The notes beneath the pieces are model-generated. The model was given only the letters and a program-made list of their open reading frames with translations, had not been told where the DNA came from and ran no database searches. Below, in pieces: positions 9,335 through 17,880 of a stretch of 64,000 nucleotides of DNA; within the stretch, counting starts at the first letter, position 1, and each line of letters starts with the position of its first letter. The stretch is taken from contig NZ_KI911563.1 of NCBI RefSeq assembly GCF_000515335.1, positions 3,359,146 through 3,423,145 of the forward strand, given 5' to 3'. The translations under genes were made by a program, and so were the position numbers. The DNA comes from Cohnella panacarvi Gsoil 349 (GTDB lineage: Bacteria > Bacillota > Bacilli > Paenibacillales > Paenibacillaceae).

Positions 9335-10435
9335 ATGGAGATTCGATATTTCAGACGTTCTGAAACAGAATTATTACAGAATGCAATTCACTCTGTGTGG
9401 GCTCCAAATCACGTTCTAGGCCGAAATGAACAATTGTTAAACTATATGTTTTATGAAAATCCAGCAAAGCATCATTGGGTTGATGCAGAATATTATAGTT
9501 TCTTGGGAGCATGGGAAGATAATAAAGTGGTCGGTTTGCTAGGTGTTATGCCGTTTGAAGTAAATAATAAAGGGAATACGCAAGTTGGATGTAGTTTGAC
9601 GAACTGGATAGTCCCCCCAGAGTATAGAAGTACTGGCGCTGGTTATGCTTTGTTTCATACGGTTAAAGAACGTAATCCCGAGATGATTCTGTCCTTAGGT
9701 ATTAATAGTACCGTCGCCAAGTTATATAAGAAAATGGGGTGGAGTATTCTTCAGGATGTACCAAGATGGGTAGGGATCGTGAACAAACAGAAAACGGTAG
9801 ATAAGATGTTGAACGGAAACGAACGGTCGCTAAGATTTTGGGATGAGTTGAAGACATATCAGTATAATAGCGAATATCAAATTTTTGATTATATAGATGA
9901 ACAGTGGGATCAGTTTTACGAACAATCCTTTGCTCCTAAAACGATCGGGTTCTCCAGGAATTTTCAATTTATTAAATGGCGTTATATAAACCATCCCGCG
10001 TTCAACTATAATATAATTACCTGTAAAGACGGAAATAATAATATTAGGGGAATGGCTATAATCCGTATCGAATCCGTACTTAACAATTGTGAGAAAATTG
10101 GAAGAATAGTGGAGTTTATCGCCGTGGATCAAGACAGTTCTGTTAGTCTTGCGAATGCGGTCGCGGAAAAGGCCAAAGATTGCTTGTTCTTGGATTTTTA
10201 TTGTTTCTCATCCATTAGTACTTGGGGCTTGGAGGCCATCGGATTTAAAAAAATACTGGCGAGTGAGAATGATCCTGTCGTGGTCCCTACAAGATTTCAG
10301 CCCATTGATTTAACAATTACAAACATGATGGCTGCGTTTTCGATACAATCAGATATTAAGAACAAGATTAATCTTGCAGAGGAATCCTGCTTCTACATCA
10401 CTAAAGGAGATTCGGACCAGGATCGACCTAATTAG
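9335..10435 (+). CDS. GNAT-family N-acyltransferase
   Basis: A 366-residue protein with a GNAT-like N-terminal half. A beta strand (DNKVVGLLGVMPFEV) is followed by NWIVPPEYRSTGAGYALF, which resembles the acyl-CoA/ACP pyrophosphate-binding loop, then INSTVAKLYKKMGW, typical of the GNAT C-terminal strand. The second half may be a second, degenerate GNAT lobe. ATG at 9335 follows AGGTG by 6 nt; GTG at 9326 is an alternative. Its position before a ketoacyl synthase, ACP and reductase suggests it could transfer an acyl group made by those enzymes to an amino sugar. The acceptor is not known. Confidence 0.75.
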   Translation: MEIRYFRRSETELLQNAIHSVWAPNHVLGRNEQLLNYMFYENPAKHHWVDAEYYSFLGAWEDNKVVGLLGVMPFEVNNKGNTQVGCSLTNWIVPPEYRSTGAGYALFHTVKERNPEMILSLGINSTVAKLYKKMGWSILQDVPRWVGIVNKQKTVDKMLNGNERSLRFWDELKTYQYNSEYQIFDYIDEQWDQFYEQSFAPKTIGFSRNFQFIKWRYINHPAFNYNIITCKDGNNNIRGMAIIRIESVLNNCEKIGRIVEFIAVDQDSSVSLANAVAEKAKDCLFLDFYCFSSISTWGLEAIGFKKILASENDPVVVPTRFQPIDLTITNMMAAFSIQSDIKNKINLAEESCFYITKGDSDQDRPN

Positions 10436-10450
10436 CTTTTAGGAGGAACT

Positions 10451-11347
10451 ATGAAAGATATAGCCGTTATGTATCATTATGTAAAGACTAATGATTGGAA
10501 AGGCATTGTTTCATTAGAACCTGAAATATTTGAGCAACAAATTGATATATTGAATAAGTCTTACGAGATTGTGAGTCCTGACGATTTACGTAAGCCGAGG
10601 GGATTGAAACCAAGATGCGTATTAACTTTTGATGACGGAACCAAAGATCAATATACGATTGCTTTTCAAATTATGAAAAACAAGGGCGTTCCCGGTTATT
10701 TTACAGTCATGTCTAGTCCATTACTTGATGAAGTGGTGCCTATTTTTCATCTGGTCCACATCGTTCTTTCGTTCCATTCGGATGAAGAAATATGGGGGGA
10801 TTTAAGGGGCAGATATGATGTCGATGAGGTGCCGCAATTATCCGGAATTTATAGCTATGAGAAAGATATTTATAGAAGATATAACAAGTATGCATTTAAT
10901 TTCTTTTTAACTAAGGATCAAGCTAGGGATTATTTGCAGGAGAAGGCAATTAAGGTGTTTGGTACGAGTAAGAATTTGATTGATCAATATTACGTGAGTA
11001 AAAATGAATTTATGGAGATGAAGAGTCAGGGTATGACGATAGGTGTCCACTGTGCACACCATACTCCATATTGCGGTGACGCCAACATCTTCTATAAAGA
11101 TGAAATTGAGCCGTGTGGTCTGTTTCTAAAGAATGAACTTAACATTACTCCGGAATGGTACACACCTGCATTTGGAGGAGGAGAACAATATAAAGCAATG
11201 TTCCGTGATTTGGAGCCAATTCTAAGAGAGCATGGCTACAAAGCGGGATTTGCAACGACTCCTGGGAAAAATAACGGCTTGTCTAATTTCTGGTTGAATC
11301 GATATGATTGTATCCATGTACCCCCATTTAAATCGATAGAAAACTAA
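10451..11347 (+). CDS. Polysaccharide deacetylase (NodB homology domain)
   Basis: A 298-residue carbohydrate esterase 4 family protein without a signal peptide, so probably cytoplasmic. The metal site is visible as TFDDG (Asp61, Asp62), and the later GVHCAHHTPYC segment supplies the metal-binding histidines. It lies 16 nt after the GNAT gene and starts behind AGGAGGAACT. In this setting it may remove an N-acetyl group from a sugar so that another acyl group can be added by the neighbouring acyltransferase. That coupling is an inference from gene order. Confidence 0.82.
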   Translation: MKDIAVMYHYVKTNDWKGIVSLEPEIFEQQIDILNKSYEIVSPDDLRKPRGLKPRCVLTFDDGTKDQYTIAFQIMKNKGVPGYFTVMSSPLLDEVVPIFHLVHIVLSFHSDEEIWGDLRGRYDVDEVPQLSGIYSYEKDIYRRYNKYAFNFFLTKDQARDYLQEKAIKVFGTSKNLIDQYYVSKNEFMEMKSQGMTIGVHCAHHTPYCGDANIFYKDEIEPCGLFLKNELNITPEWYTPAFGGGEQYKAMFRDLEPILREHGYKAGFATTPGKNNGLSNFWLNRYDCIHVPPFKSIEN

Positions 11348-11374
11348 TGAAGTATTCTAGAAAGGGGAGAGACA

Positions 11375-12361
11375 ATGGTTACCATTAAAAGCATTGAGTA
11401 CTATCTTCCTGAACATGTGGAAGTAAATGATCGCAATGATAAGCTAACCACCAAAATTGGTATATTTGAAAAGCGCATTGCTAAAGCTGATGAATATGCA
11501 TCGGATTTGGCAATAGCAGCAGCCAATCAATTGTTTGAGAAGAACGACATTAAGCGGGAAGATATTGATTTCTTGCTTTATTGTACACAATCACCGGATT
11601 ATTATTTGCCGACTACAGCTTGTGTGTTACAAAACAGGCTGTCGCTTCCAACATCAATTGGAGCACTCGATATCAATTTAGGATGTTCTGGCTATGTCTA
11701 CGGGCTATCCTTAGCAAAGGGGTTAATCGAAAGCGGACAAGCTAACAATGTTCTATTTATTACAGCAGATACGTATAGCAAATTCATACATCCTAAGGAC
11801 AGAAGCGTGAAACCGCTTTTCGGGGACGGAGCGACAGCCACCTTATTAACGGCTGCACCAGGTCCGTTTGGTTTGAAATCTTTTGTGTTCGGGACAGACG
11901 GAAGTGGAAGCAATAATCTGATCGTGCCTGCAGGCGGGCTCAGAAATCCGTTGTCAGAAGCAAATTTAAAGGAAGAAACGGACGCATTCGGTAACATTAG
12001 ATCGAACAGTAACCTGTATATGAACGGACCTGAAATATTTAATTTTACTTTGAATGAGGTTCCGGCATCCATCAATAAACTACTCGAAAAAGAAGGTTGT
12101 AATCTCGAGGATTTTGATTTCTTTATTTTTCATCAAGCTAATCAATACATGTTGGAGTATCTTAGGAAAAAGTTGAAGATAGATTCAAATAAATTCTCGA
12201 TACAATTTGGTGATTGCGGAAATACAGTATCTTCAACCATTCCCATTGCTTTAAAGAGGGAACTAGAGAACGGAAAGATTAAAAAAGGCGATAAAGTTAT
12301 GCTTGTAGGATTTGGTGTAGGGTATTCATGGGCTGCTGCTTCATTGACCTGGAATGAATAA
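11375..12361 (+). CDS. 3-oxoacyl-ACP synthase III (KAS III / FabH-like)
   Basis: A 328-residue thiolase-fold condensing enzyme. The Cys-His-Asn triad is readable: Cys104 in NLGCSGYVYG, His253 in FHQAN and Asn283 in GNTVSSTIP. KAS III enzymes condense a short acyl-CoA with malonyl-ACP. This copy is next to a dedicated ACP and an SDR reductase and away from other fatty acid genes, so a specialised acyl product such as 3-hydroxybutyryl-ACP is more likely than bulk lipid synthesis. A KAS III plus ketoreductase pair (vioS/vioR) makes the 3-hydroxybutyryl group of modified viosamine on Pseudomonas syringae flagellin, a useful precedent. The start ATG follows AAAGGGGAGAG. Confidence 0.85.
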   Translation: MVTIKSIEYYLPEHVEVNDRNDKLTTKIGIFEKRIAKADEYASDLAIAAANQLFEKNDIKREDIDFLLYCTQSPDYYLPTTACVLQNRLSLPTSIGALDINLGCSGYVYGLSLAKGLIESGQANNVLFITADTYSKFIHPKDRSVKPLFGDGATATLLTAAPGPFGLKSFVFGTDGSGSNNLIVPAGGLRNPLSEANLKEETDAFGNIRSNSNLYMNGPEIFNFTLNEVPASINKLLEKEGCNLEDFDFFIFHQANQYMLEYLRKKLKIDSNKFSIQFGDCGNTVSSTIPIALKRELENGKIKKGDKVMLVGFGVGYSWAAASLTWNE

Positions 12362-12384
12362 TAAATATTCGGGAGGAATTTGAT

Positions 12385-12618
12385 ATGATGACAGTTGAGA
12401 AATTTAAAGAAGTATTTGAGTCAGACATTGTTATGATAGACCCAGGTTTTGTAGATACTGATACTGTTCTTCAGGAGTTATCGGATTGGGATTCCTTGGC
12501 GTATATTTCACTGAATGCTTGTTTAGACGAGAACTACGGATTTACATTAACCGCCAACGAACTCGCTGAATTATCTGTATTTGGAGACATCGTGAAACAT
12601 ATTAATAAGCATCTATAA
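12385..12618 (+). CDS. Acyl carrier protein
   Basis: A 77-residue acidic protein with the phosphopantetheine attachment motif LSDWDSLAYISL; the modified residue should be Ser37. The length and four-helix pattern match discrete ACPs. It lies 23 nt after the KAS III gene, starts behind GGGAGGAATT and precedes the reductase, so it is probably the dedicated carrier for the acyl chain built by this small module and not the housekeeping AcpP. Confidence 0.87.
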   Translation: MMTVEKFKEVFESDIVMIDPGFVDTDTVLQELSDWDSLAYISLNACLDENYGFTLTANELAELSVFGDIVKHINKHL

Positions 12619-12653
12619 TAAGTGTTTCTTGAAAATAGGAGTGGATACAATAC

Positions 12654-13412
12654 TTGAATCCATATAGCCTGGAAGATAAAGCGATTGTGGTTTTTGGTGC
12701 GTCGTCGGGAATTGGTAAAGCCACTGCCAAATTTCTTAGTACATTGGGTGCTAGAGTAATTCTAGCTGGTCGTAATGAAGGAAGATTACAACAAACGCTT
12801 AATGAGATGGACAACACTAAACATCACCTTATTAAGACGCTTGATCTACAGAATGAGAATCAGGTAAAAACCTGGTTAAAAGAATTGGTTGCAGACTTTG
12901 GGGCAAAACTGGACGGGATGGTTTATTCTGCGGGAGTTCATCATTTCACACCTTTAAGAAGTATTAATCAAGAATATCTAGATGAAATGTGGAATGTGAA
13001 CGTAAAAAGTTTGATATCCCTCTTAGGCAGTTTCTCGAACAGAAACATCTCTAATGATGGAAGTTCAGTCGTATTGCTTTCTTCCATCTCATCGATCGTA
13101 GGGGAAAAAGCAGTTATGGGATATTCAGCTGCTAAAGGAGCAATCAATTCGATAGTAAAGTCGGCGGCAGTAGAACTATCTCAACGTAAAATAAGAGTAA
13201 ATAGCATACTTCCGGGTATGGTTGAAACTGAGATGAGTAAACATATCCAACTTAGCTTAAGTGAAGAGCAATTTACTCAAGTTAAAGATAAGCACCTACT
13301 AGGAATGGGTAATCCTGATGATATTGCCTTCAGTATCGGGTATCTGCTTGCCCCTGCATCTAGGTGGGTTACTGGAACAAATGTTGTAATTGATGGAGGC
13401 TACTCTCTTTAG
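12654..13412 (+). CDS. SDR-family 3-oxoacyl-ACP reductase (FabG-like)
   Basis: A 252-residue short-chain dehydrogenase. The cofactor motif GASSGIG lies at 15-21 and the catalytic set is Ser144 region, Tyr157 and Lys161 in YSAAK; the NSILPGMVETEM segment is typical of the FabG branch. The start is TTG at 12654, about 9 nt after AGGAGTGG; no ATG or GTG fits the conserved N-terminus better. It closes the KAS III-ACP-reductase trio and probably reduces the 3-oxoacyl-ACP to 3-hydroxyacyl-ACP. It is the last gene of the AT-rich operon before base composition rises. Confidence 0.83.
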   Translation: MNPYSLEDKAIVVFGASSGIGKATAKFLSTLGARVILAGRNEGRLQQTLNEMDNTKHHLIKTLDLQNENQVKTWLKELVADFGAKLDGMVYSAGVHHFTPLRSINQEYLDEMWNVNVKSLISLLGSFSNRNISNDGSSVVLLSSISSIVGEKAVMGYSAAKGAINSIVKSAAVELSQRKIRVNSILPGMVETEMSKHIQLSLSEEQFTQVKDKHLLGMGNPDDIAFSIGYLLAPASRWVTGTNVVIDGGYSL

Positions 13413-13527
13413 TAGAAAACGGCTATAATCACGCGTTTGTTGACAATAGGGTTATTGCAACATTCAGAACGCAACTTTCACTCCTTAAACTACGTACAAG
13501 AGATAGAATCTTGTCGAAACGGGAGAG

Positions 13528-14037
13528 ATGAAGTTGCATAATAAGAAAAAGTGGGTTAAATGGGGAACGGCTGCTGTTGCTGCGCTGATGATAGGTACGG
13601 CTGTTATATTGTCTTCGGTGCAAGCTGACACGCAAGCATCCACTCCGGGTTCTACCAACGATCCGCTCGTAACCAAAGGTTATGTCGATAGCGCGATCGC
13701 AAATCTTGTCCAGCAAGAGATCGCAAAGCTCGGTCCGAGTGCTGGCGGCGGGGATGAGGGATCGGCTAAGTTGGAAGTCGTTACGGTACCGTTTGGATCT
13801 AAACTAATTGTCTCAGACGGTGGAGAAATGATCGTTCGATCGGGCAAAGCGATTGTCGTCAGTTCCGACGCGAACGGTTTATCCGACTTGACGGACGGAC
13901 TGGACATTAAACCCGGCAAGCCAGTAGGCAACAATCATTTGATACTGAACCCAAGAGGACAGCGCGGTGTTGAAGCCGACCCGAAGCAAACGAAGGGTCT
14001 GATCGTACTTGTCCGTGGTGCGTTTACGCTGCAATAG
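13528..14037 (+). CDS. Exported protein of unknown function
   Basis: A 169-residue protein with a positively charged N-terminus followed by a hydrophobic stretch (about residues 12-32), consistent with a signal peptide or membrane anchor ending near VQADTQAS. After it comes an NDPLVTKGYVDSAI segment with a short amphipathic helix, a Gly/Ser linker and a beta-rich region (VPFGSKLIVSDGGEMIVRSG). No family function is recognised. It has a good ribosome site (GGGAGAG) and is followed by a strong terminator, so it appears to be a single-gene unit between the acyl module and rmlB. Confidence 0.7.
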   Translation: MKLHNKKKWVKWGTAAVAALMIGTAVILSSVQADTQASTPGSTNDPLVTKGYVDSAIANLVQQEIAKLGPSAGGGDEGSAKLEVVTVPFGSKLIVSDGGEMIVRSGKAIVVSSDANGLSDLTDGLDIKPGKPVGNNHLILNPRGQRGVEADPKQTKGLIVLVRGAFTLQ

Positions 14038-14071
14038 GATATCTGGCAATCATTCCATATCAAAACATTGT

Positions 14072-14110
14072 AACTGTCGAAGCTAATAGCTTCGGCAGTT
14101 ATTATTTTAT
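14072..14110 (+). terminator. Intrinsic terminator after the exported protein gene
   Basis: A 12-bp stem (AACTGTCGAAGC paired with GCTTCGGCAGTT, one G-U pair) with a 5-nt loop is followed by ATTATTTTAT. Confidence 0.82.
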
Positions 14111-14180
14111 CTAATCGCAATAAGCCGTCCTCGGGAATATATATGTACGATGCGTAAGTTCTATGTAGAGGGTGAATCGC

Positions 14181-15161
14181 ATGAGATTGCTCATTACTGG
14201 CGGAGCGGGGTTTATCGGAAGCAATTTCTTGCATTACATGCAGCGGGGACATCCATCGTACAGTTTGATCAACGTGGATTTATTAACTTATGCAGGTAAT
14301 CTAGATAGTTTATCTAGATTGGACAATCAGCCTCAATATCGGTTCATCAAGGCGGATATCGCAGATCGAGCAGCGCTTGAGCCGCTATTTGAAAATGGCA
14401 TCGACGCAGTGCTCAACTTCGCAGCGGAGTCACATGTAGATCGCAGCATCGCAAATCCCGGCATATTCGTTCATAGCAACGTGCTCGGAACGCAGACTTT
14501 GTTAGACCTGGCACTAAAGTACAAGGTCCAGAAGTTCGTTCAAATATCTACGGACGAAGTATACGGAACGCTGGGCGACCAAGGATTGTTCACGGAAGAG
14601 ACCCCGCTTGCGCCTAACAGCCCTTATTCGGCCAGCAAAGCGGGAGCCGACTTGCTCGTCCGCGCCTATCACGAGACGTTCGGGCTTCCGGTCAACATCA
14701 CGCGATGTTCCAACAACTACGGTCCGTATCAATTTCCGGAGAAGCTGATCCCGCTCATGATACGCAATGCGCTCGCCGATCGGTCTCTGCCCGTATACGG
14801 CGACGGAATGAACGTAAGGGATTGGCTGTACGTGGAGGATCATTGCAGCGCGATCGATCTCGTGCTTCATCAAGGGCGCGATGGAGAAATCTATAATATA
14901 GGCGGGAACAATGAACGCACGAATCTTCACGTCGTGAGGACGATCCTGGGGCACTTAGGCAAACCCGAATCTCTAATCCGATACGTAGATGACCGTCTTG
15001 GTCATGATCGCCGATATGCGATCGATGCATCGAAAATCAAAAACGAATTAGGTTGGTCTCCCAAACATCGATATGAGTCCGGCATCAAGGCGACGATCGA
15101 TTGGTACTTGGCGAACGGACCGTGGATGGAGCGTATTATCTCGGGAGCTTACCGCCGATGA
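14181..15161 (+). CDS. rmlB: dTDP-glucose 4,6-dehydratase
   Basis: A 326-residue extended SDR that converts dTDP-glucose to dTDP-4-keto-6-deoxyglucose. The N-terminal ITGGAGFIGSN motif binds NAD, STDEVYG carries the Thr-Asp-Glu catalytic residues, and SPYSASKAGAD holds the Tyr/Lys pair. The family-typical ITRCSNNYGPYQFPEKLIP segment is intact. ATG at 14181 is 6 nt after GAGGGTG; GTG at 14172 is an alternative. Its stop overlaps the start of rmlD (ATGA). No rmlA or rmlC is present in the window, so those steps must be encoded elsewhere. Confidence 0.92.
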   Translation: MRLLITGGAGFIGSNFLHYMQRGHPSYSLINVDLLTYAGNLDSLSRLDNQPQYRFIKADIADRAALEPLFENGIDAVLNFAAESHVDRSIANPGIFVHSNVLGTQTLLDLALKYKVQKFVQISTDEVYGTLGDQGLFTEETPLAPNSPYSASKAGADLLVRAYHETFGLPVNITRCSNNYGPYQFPEKLIPLMIRNALADRSLPVYGDGMNVRDWLYVEDHCSAIDLVLHQGRDGEIYNIGGNNERTNLHVVRTILGHLGKPESLIRYVDDRLGHDRRYAIDASKIKNELGWSPKHRYESGIKATIDWYLANGPWMERIISGAYRR

Positions 15162-16033
15162 GCGATGGACCGATACGCCCGCTAACCATTGTCGTCACCG
15201 GAGGCGACGGTCAGCTTGGACAAGAGCTTGTTCGATTATGTTCGAAGCGTTGCGAAGTCGTCGGTCTGAACCGATCGCAATTGGATGTTACGGATAAGTA
15301 TCAATGCCTGCTCGGGATCAAGCGGTTGCAGCCCGATGCCATCGTACACGCGGCTGCTTACACCGCCGTAGATCGAGCCGAGACCGACAAAGACGGCGCC
15401 TGGCGCGTTAACGTCGAAGGGACGCGGAACGTCGCCGGAGCGGCAGAGGCGGTCGGAGCTAGTTTTTGCTATATAAGTACGGATTATGTTTTCGACGGCG
15501 AAGGCACGATACCTTACGGGGAGCTGGATGTTCCGAATCCAAGGAGCGTATACGGAAAGACTAAGCTCGAGGGGGAGAGGCTGGCATCCGCTTTATGCGA
15601 GAAGACGTTCATCGTGCGGACATCCTGGGTGTACGGAAAATACGGCAACAACTTCGTTCGCACGATGCTGCGGTTAGCGCGACAGAATACCAAGCTGAAG
15701 GTCGTGAACGATCAGAAGGGAAGTCCAACCTATACGCACGACCTGGCTAAATTCATTATCGAGTTAGTGCAAACTAAGAAATACGGCGTGTATCACGCGA
15801 CGAACAGCGGACATTGTACGTGGTACGAATTCGCGAAAGCAGTCTTCGAGGAAGCGGGCATGGAACATATTCCTATCGCGCCGTGCACAACGGAAGAATA
15901 TCCTCGGCCTGCGCCAAGGCCGAAGTATTCGGTGCTAGGCAACGATAACCTCATCCATGCCGGATTCCAACCGCTTCGACATTGGCGCGCCGCCTTGCGC
16001 GATTATATGAGCCGCGATTGCGGTGGCGATTAG
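15158..16033 (+). CDS. rmlD: dTDP-4-dehydrorhamnose reductase
   Basis: A 291-residue SDR catalysing the last step of dTDP-L-rhamnose synthesis. VVTGGDGQLGQE is the NADPH-binding loop, STDYVFDG contains the conserved Thr-Asp-Tyr, and YGKTKLEGE the catalytic Tyr-x3-Lys. ATG at 15158 overlaps the rmlB stop by 4 nt and removes a 19-residue extension that is only the rmlB 3' end in another frame. Paired with rmlB, it points to rhamnose as a component of a surface glycan in this organism. Confidence 0.9.
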   Translation: MSDGPIRPLTIVVTGGDGQLGQELVRLCSKRCEVVGLNRSQLDVTDKYQCLLGIKRLQPDAIVHAAAYTAVDRAETDKDGAWRVNVEGTRNVAGAAEAVGASFCYISTDYVFDGEGTIPYGELDVPNPRSVYGKTKLEGERLASALCEKTFIVRTSWVYGKYGNNFVRTMLRLARQNTKLKVVNDQKGSPTYTHDLAKFIIELVQTKKYGVYHATNSGHCTWYEFAKAVFEEAGMEHIPIAPCTTEEYPRPAPRPKYSVLGNDNLIHAGFQPLRHWRAALRDYMSRDCGGD

Positions 16034-16127
16034 AACATTTTCCCCGTACACCCATAATCTCATACGCCTTGACCGCATGTAGACAGCGCATACTAACGCC
16101 ATCACCTATCAAGGAGGCAATTGAATT

Positions 16128-16391
16128 ATGGCTAACCGCAGACAGAAGATCGTTCCGGAGTGCGCGAGCGCAATCAATCAGATGAAGTACGAGATCGCTG
16201 CAGAATTCGGAGTGCCTCTGAGTCAAGGATCGACGGACATGGATACGGAGTTCGCAGGAGAATTAGGCAGCGTCGGCGGCGCGAACTTCGGGCAACAATA
16301 CTTTGGGAACTTAACGTCGCGGGAAACGGGATCGATCGGCGGCGAAATCACGAAAAGGCTCGTACAACAAGCGCAACAAACGATCATCTGA
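16128..16391 (+). CDS. Alpha/beta-type small acid-soluble spore protein
   Basis: An 87-residue spore DNA-protecting protein that coats spore DNA. The GPR-protease region is seen as [10 protein letters not shown] and the family C-terminal signature as [17 protein letters not shown]. It has a strong ribosome site (AAGGAGG) and lies alone between rmlD and metK. A CATACTA element about 38 nt before the start resembles a SigG -10 box, but no matching -35 was found. The protein shows that the host forms endospores. Confidence 0.9.
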   Translation: MANRRQKIVPECASAINQMKYEIAAEFGVPLSQGSTDMDTEFAGELGSVGGANFGQQYFGNLTSRETGSIGGEITKRLVQQAQQTII

Positions 16392-16417
16392 GGCGAACGA
16401 GGATCAAGGGCTTTACA

Positions 16418-16446
16418 TTGACACCCCTCGACAATTACGGTATCAT
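16418..16446 (+). promoter_or_regulatory. SigA-type promoter of metK
   Basis: TTGACA at 16418-16423, an exact 17-nt spacer and TATCAT at 16441-16446. Transcription would start near 16453, giving a leader of about 70 nt before the metK start. Confidence 0.75.
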
Positions 16447-16471
16447 TATTATTCGAAGGTTTGTCTTACAG

Positions 16472-16500
16472 CCTTTTCCAATCGGAAAAGGTTCATTTTT
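16472..16500 (+). promoter_or_regulatory. Hairpin in the metK leader (possible attenuator)
   Basis: A perfect 8-bp stem, CCTTTTCC paired with GGAAAAGG around the loop AATC, is followed by TTCATTTTTT. It lies inside the leader between the promoter and the ribosome site. It is AU-rich and so would be a weak terminator. No SAM-I, SAM-II or S-MK riboswitch consensus was recognised. Confidence 0.45.
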
Positions 16501-16521
16501 TGTATATGGGGGTTGAAGAAA

Positions 16522-17724
16522 TTGTCGATTAAAGGACGGCATCTCTTCACATCCGAATCGGTCACGGAAGGCCATCCGGATAAAATTTGCGATCAGATTT
16601 CCGACGCGGTTCTCGACGCGTTCTTGGAAGCGGACCCGAACGCTCGCGTAGCGTGCGAAGTATCCGTAGCTACAGGACTTGTGCTTGTTATCGGAGAAAT
16701 TACGAGCAAGGCCGATTACGTCGATATTTCCGCGATCGCGCGCCGCACGATTAAGGAAATCGGCTACACGCGCGCTAAGTATGGCTTCGACTCCAGCACT
16801 TGCGCCGTATTGACTTCCCTCAACGAACAATCCGCCGATATCGCGCAAGGCGTTAACGCCGCTCTCGAGAGCCGCGACGGCAAAGATATGAAGCAAGAGA
16901 ACGAAGACATCGGCGCAGGCGACCAAGGCTTGATGTTCGGCTTCGCGACGAATGAGACGCCGGAATACATGCCGTTGCCGATCGCGCTCGCGCACCGCCT
17001 GTCCCGCCGTCTGTCCGAAGTTCGCAAGAACGACACGCTGGGCTACCTGCGCCCGGACGGCAAGACGCAAGTAACGATCGAATACGTGGACGGCAAGCCG
17101 GTTCGCGTAGATACGATCGTCATCTCCACGCAGCACTCGGAGGATGTAACGCTTGAACAAATTCAACGCGACATCCGCGAGCATGTTATCGCTCCTGTCG
17201 TGCCGCAAGAATGGCTTGACGGCGAGACGAAGTTCTTCATCAACCCAACGGGCCGTTTCGTTATCGGCGGACCGCAAGGCGACGCAGGTCTTACGGGACG
17301 TAAGATCATCGTGGACACCTACGGCGGTTACGCACGCCACGGCGGCGGCGCGTTCTCCGGCAAAGACCCGACGAAAGTGGACCGTTCCGCTGCTTATGCG
17401 GCGCGTTACGTCGCCAAGAACATCGTCGCGGCGGGTCTCGCCGACAAATGCGAAATCCAGCTTGCCTACGCGATCGGCGTTGCAAGACCGGTTTCGGTTA
17501 ACGTCGATACTTACGGCACCGGCAGAGTCAGCGAAGAGAAGCTTGTCGAGCTCATCACGAACAACTTCGACCTTCGTCCGGCCGGCATCATCAAGATGCT
17601 CGACCTTCGCCGTCCGATCTACCGTCAGACTGCGGCATACGGCCACTTCGGCCGCACCGATCTCGACCTTCCATGGGAGCGTCTGGACCGCGTAGAAGCG
17701 TTGAAGAAGGGCGCTTTGGAATAA
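16522..17724 (+). CDS. metK: S-adenosylmethionine synthetase
   Basis: A 400-residue enzyme making SAM from methionine and [16 protein letters not shown] near the N-terminus, [10 protein letters not shown] and [22 protein letters not shown] (read across two adjacent segments) are MetK signatures and the length is normal. TTG at 16522 gives the usual Firmicutes N-terminus [17 protein letters not shown] and lies about 9 nt after GGGGG; a TTG at 16513 would leave almost no spacing. The gene has its own promoter and is closed by a strong terminator. Confidence 0.95.
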   Translation: MSIKGRHLFTSESVTEGHPDKICDQISDAVLDAFLEADPNARVACEVSVATGLVLVIGEITSKADYVDISAIARRTIKEIGYTRAKYGFDSSTCAVLTSLNEQSADIAQGVNAALESRDGKDMKQENEDIGAGDQGLMFGFATNETPEYMPLPIALAHRLSRRLSEVRKNDTLGYLRPDGKTQVTIEYVDGKPVRVDTIVISTQHSEDVTLEQIQRDIREHVIAPVVPQEWLDGETKFFINPTGRFVIGGPQGDAGLTGRKIIVDTYGGYARHGGGAFSGKDPTKVDRSAAYAARYVAKNIVAAGLADKCEIQLAYAIGVARPVSVNVDTYGTGRVSEEKLVELITNNFDLRPAGIIKMLDLRRPIYRQTAAYGHFGRTDLDLPWERLDRVEALKKGALE

Positions 17725-17747
17725 ACCAAATAGCCATATGTAGATAA

Positions 17748-17780
17748 GGCTTCCGCGACAGCGGGAGCCTTTTTTATTTT
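17748..17780 (+). terminator. Intrinsic terminator of metK
   Basis: A 9-bp stem (GGCTTCCGC with GCGGGAGCC) around GACA is followed by TTTTTTATTTTT. Confidence 0.88.
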
Positions 17781-17880
17781 TCTTAACGCGAAGAAATAGG
17801 TCGTTACGCCCTAAAATTCTCCAGCCTCCAAGCCGACATAAAAAGTACTAGTGTGACTTTTTTCGGGAGGTAATCCTACA

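Noticed and set aside
13413..13527. SigA promoter with TTGACA at 13440
   Set aside because: No acceptable -10 element lies 16-18 nt downstream.
16034..16127. SigG promoter of the SASP gene
   Set aside because: CATACTA fits a -10, but no -35 at the right spacing was found.
16447..16512. SAM riboswitch upstream of metK
   Set aside because: The leader is too short and lacks the SAM-I core sequences; only a simple hairpin is visible.
16435..17646. A 403-codon open frame on the minus strand
   Set aside because: It is fully antisense to metK, whose motifs are complete; the frame is open because of GC-rich codon structure and has no recognisable protein features.
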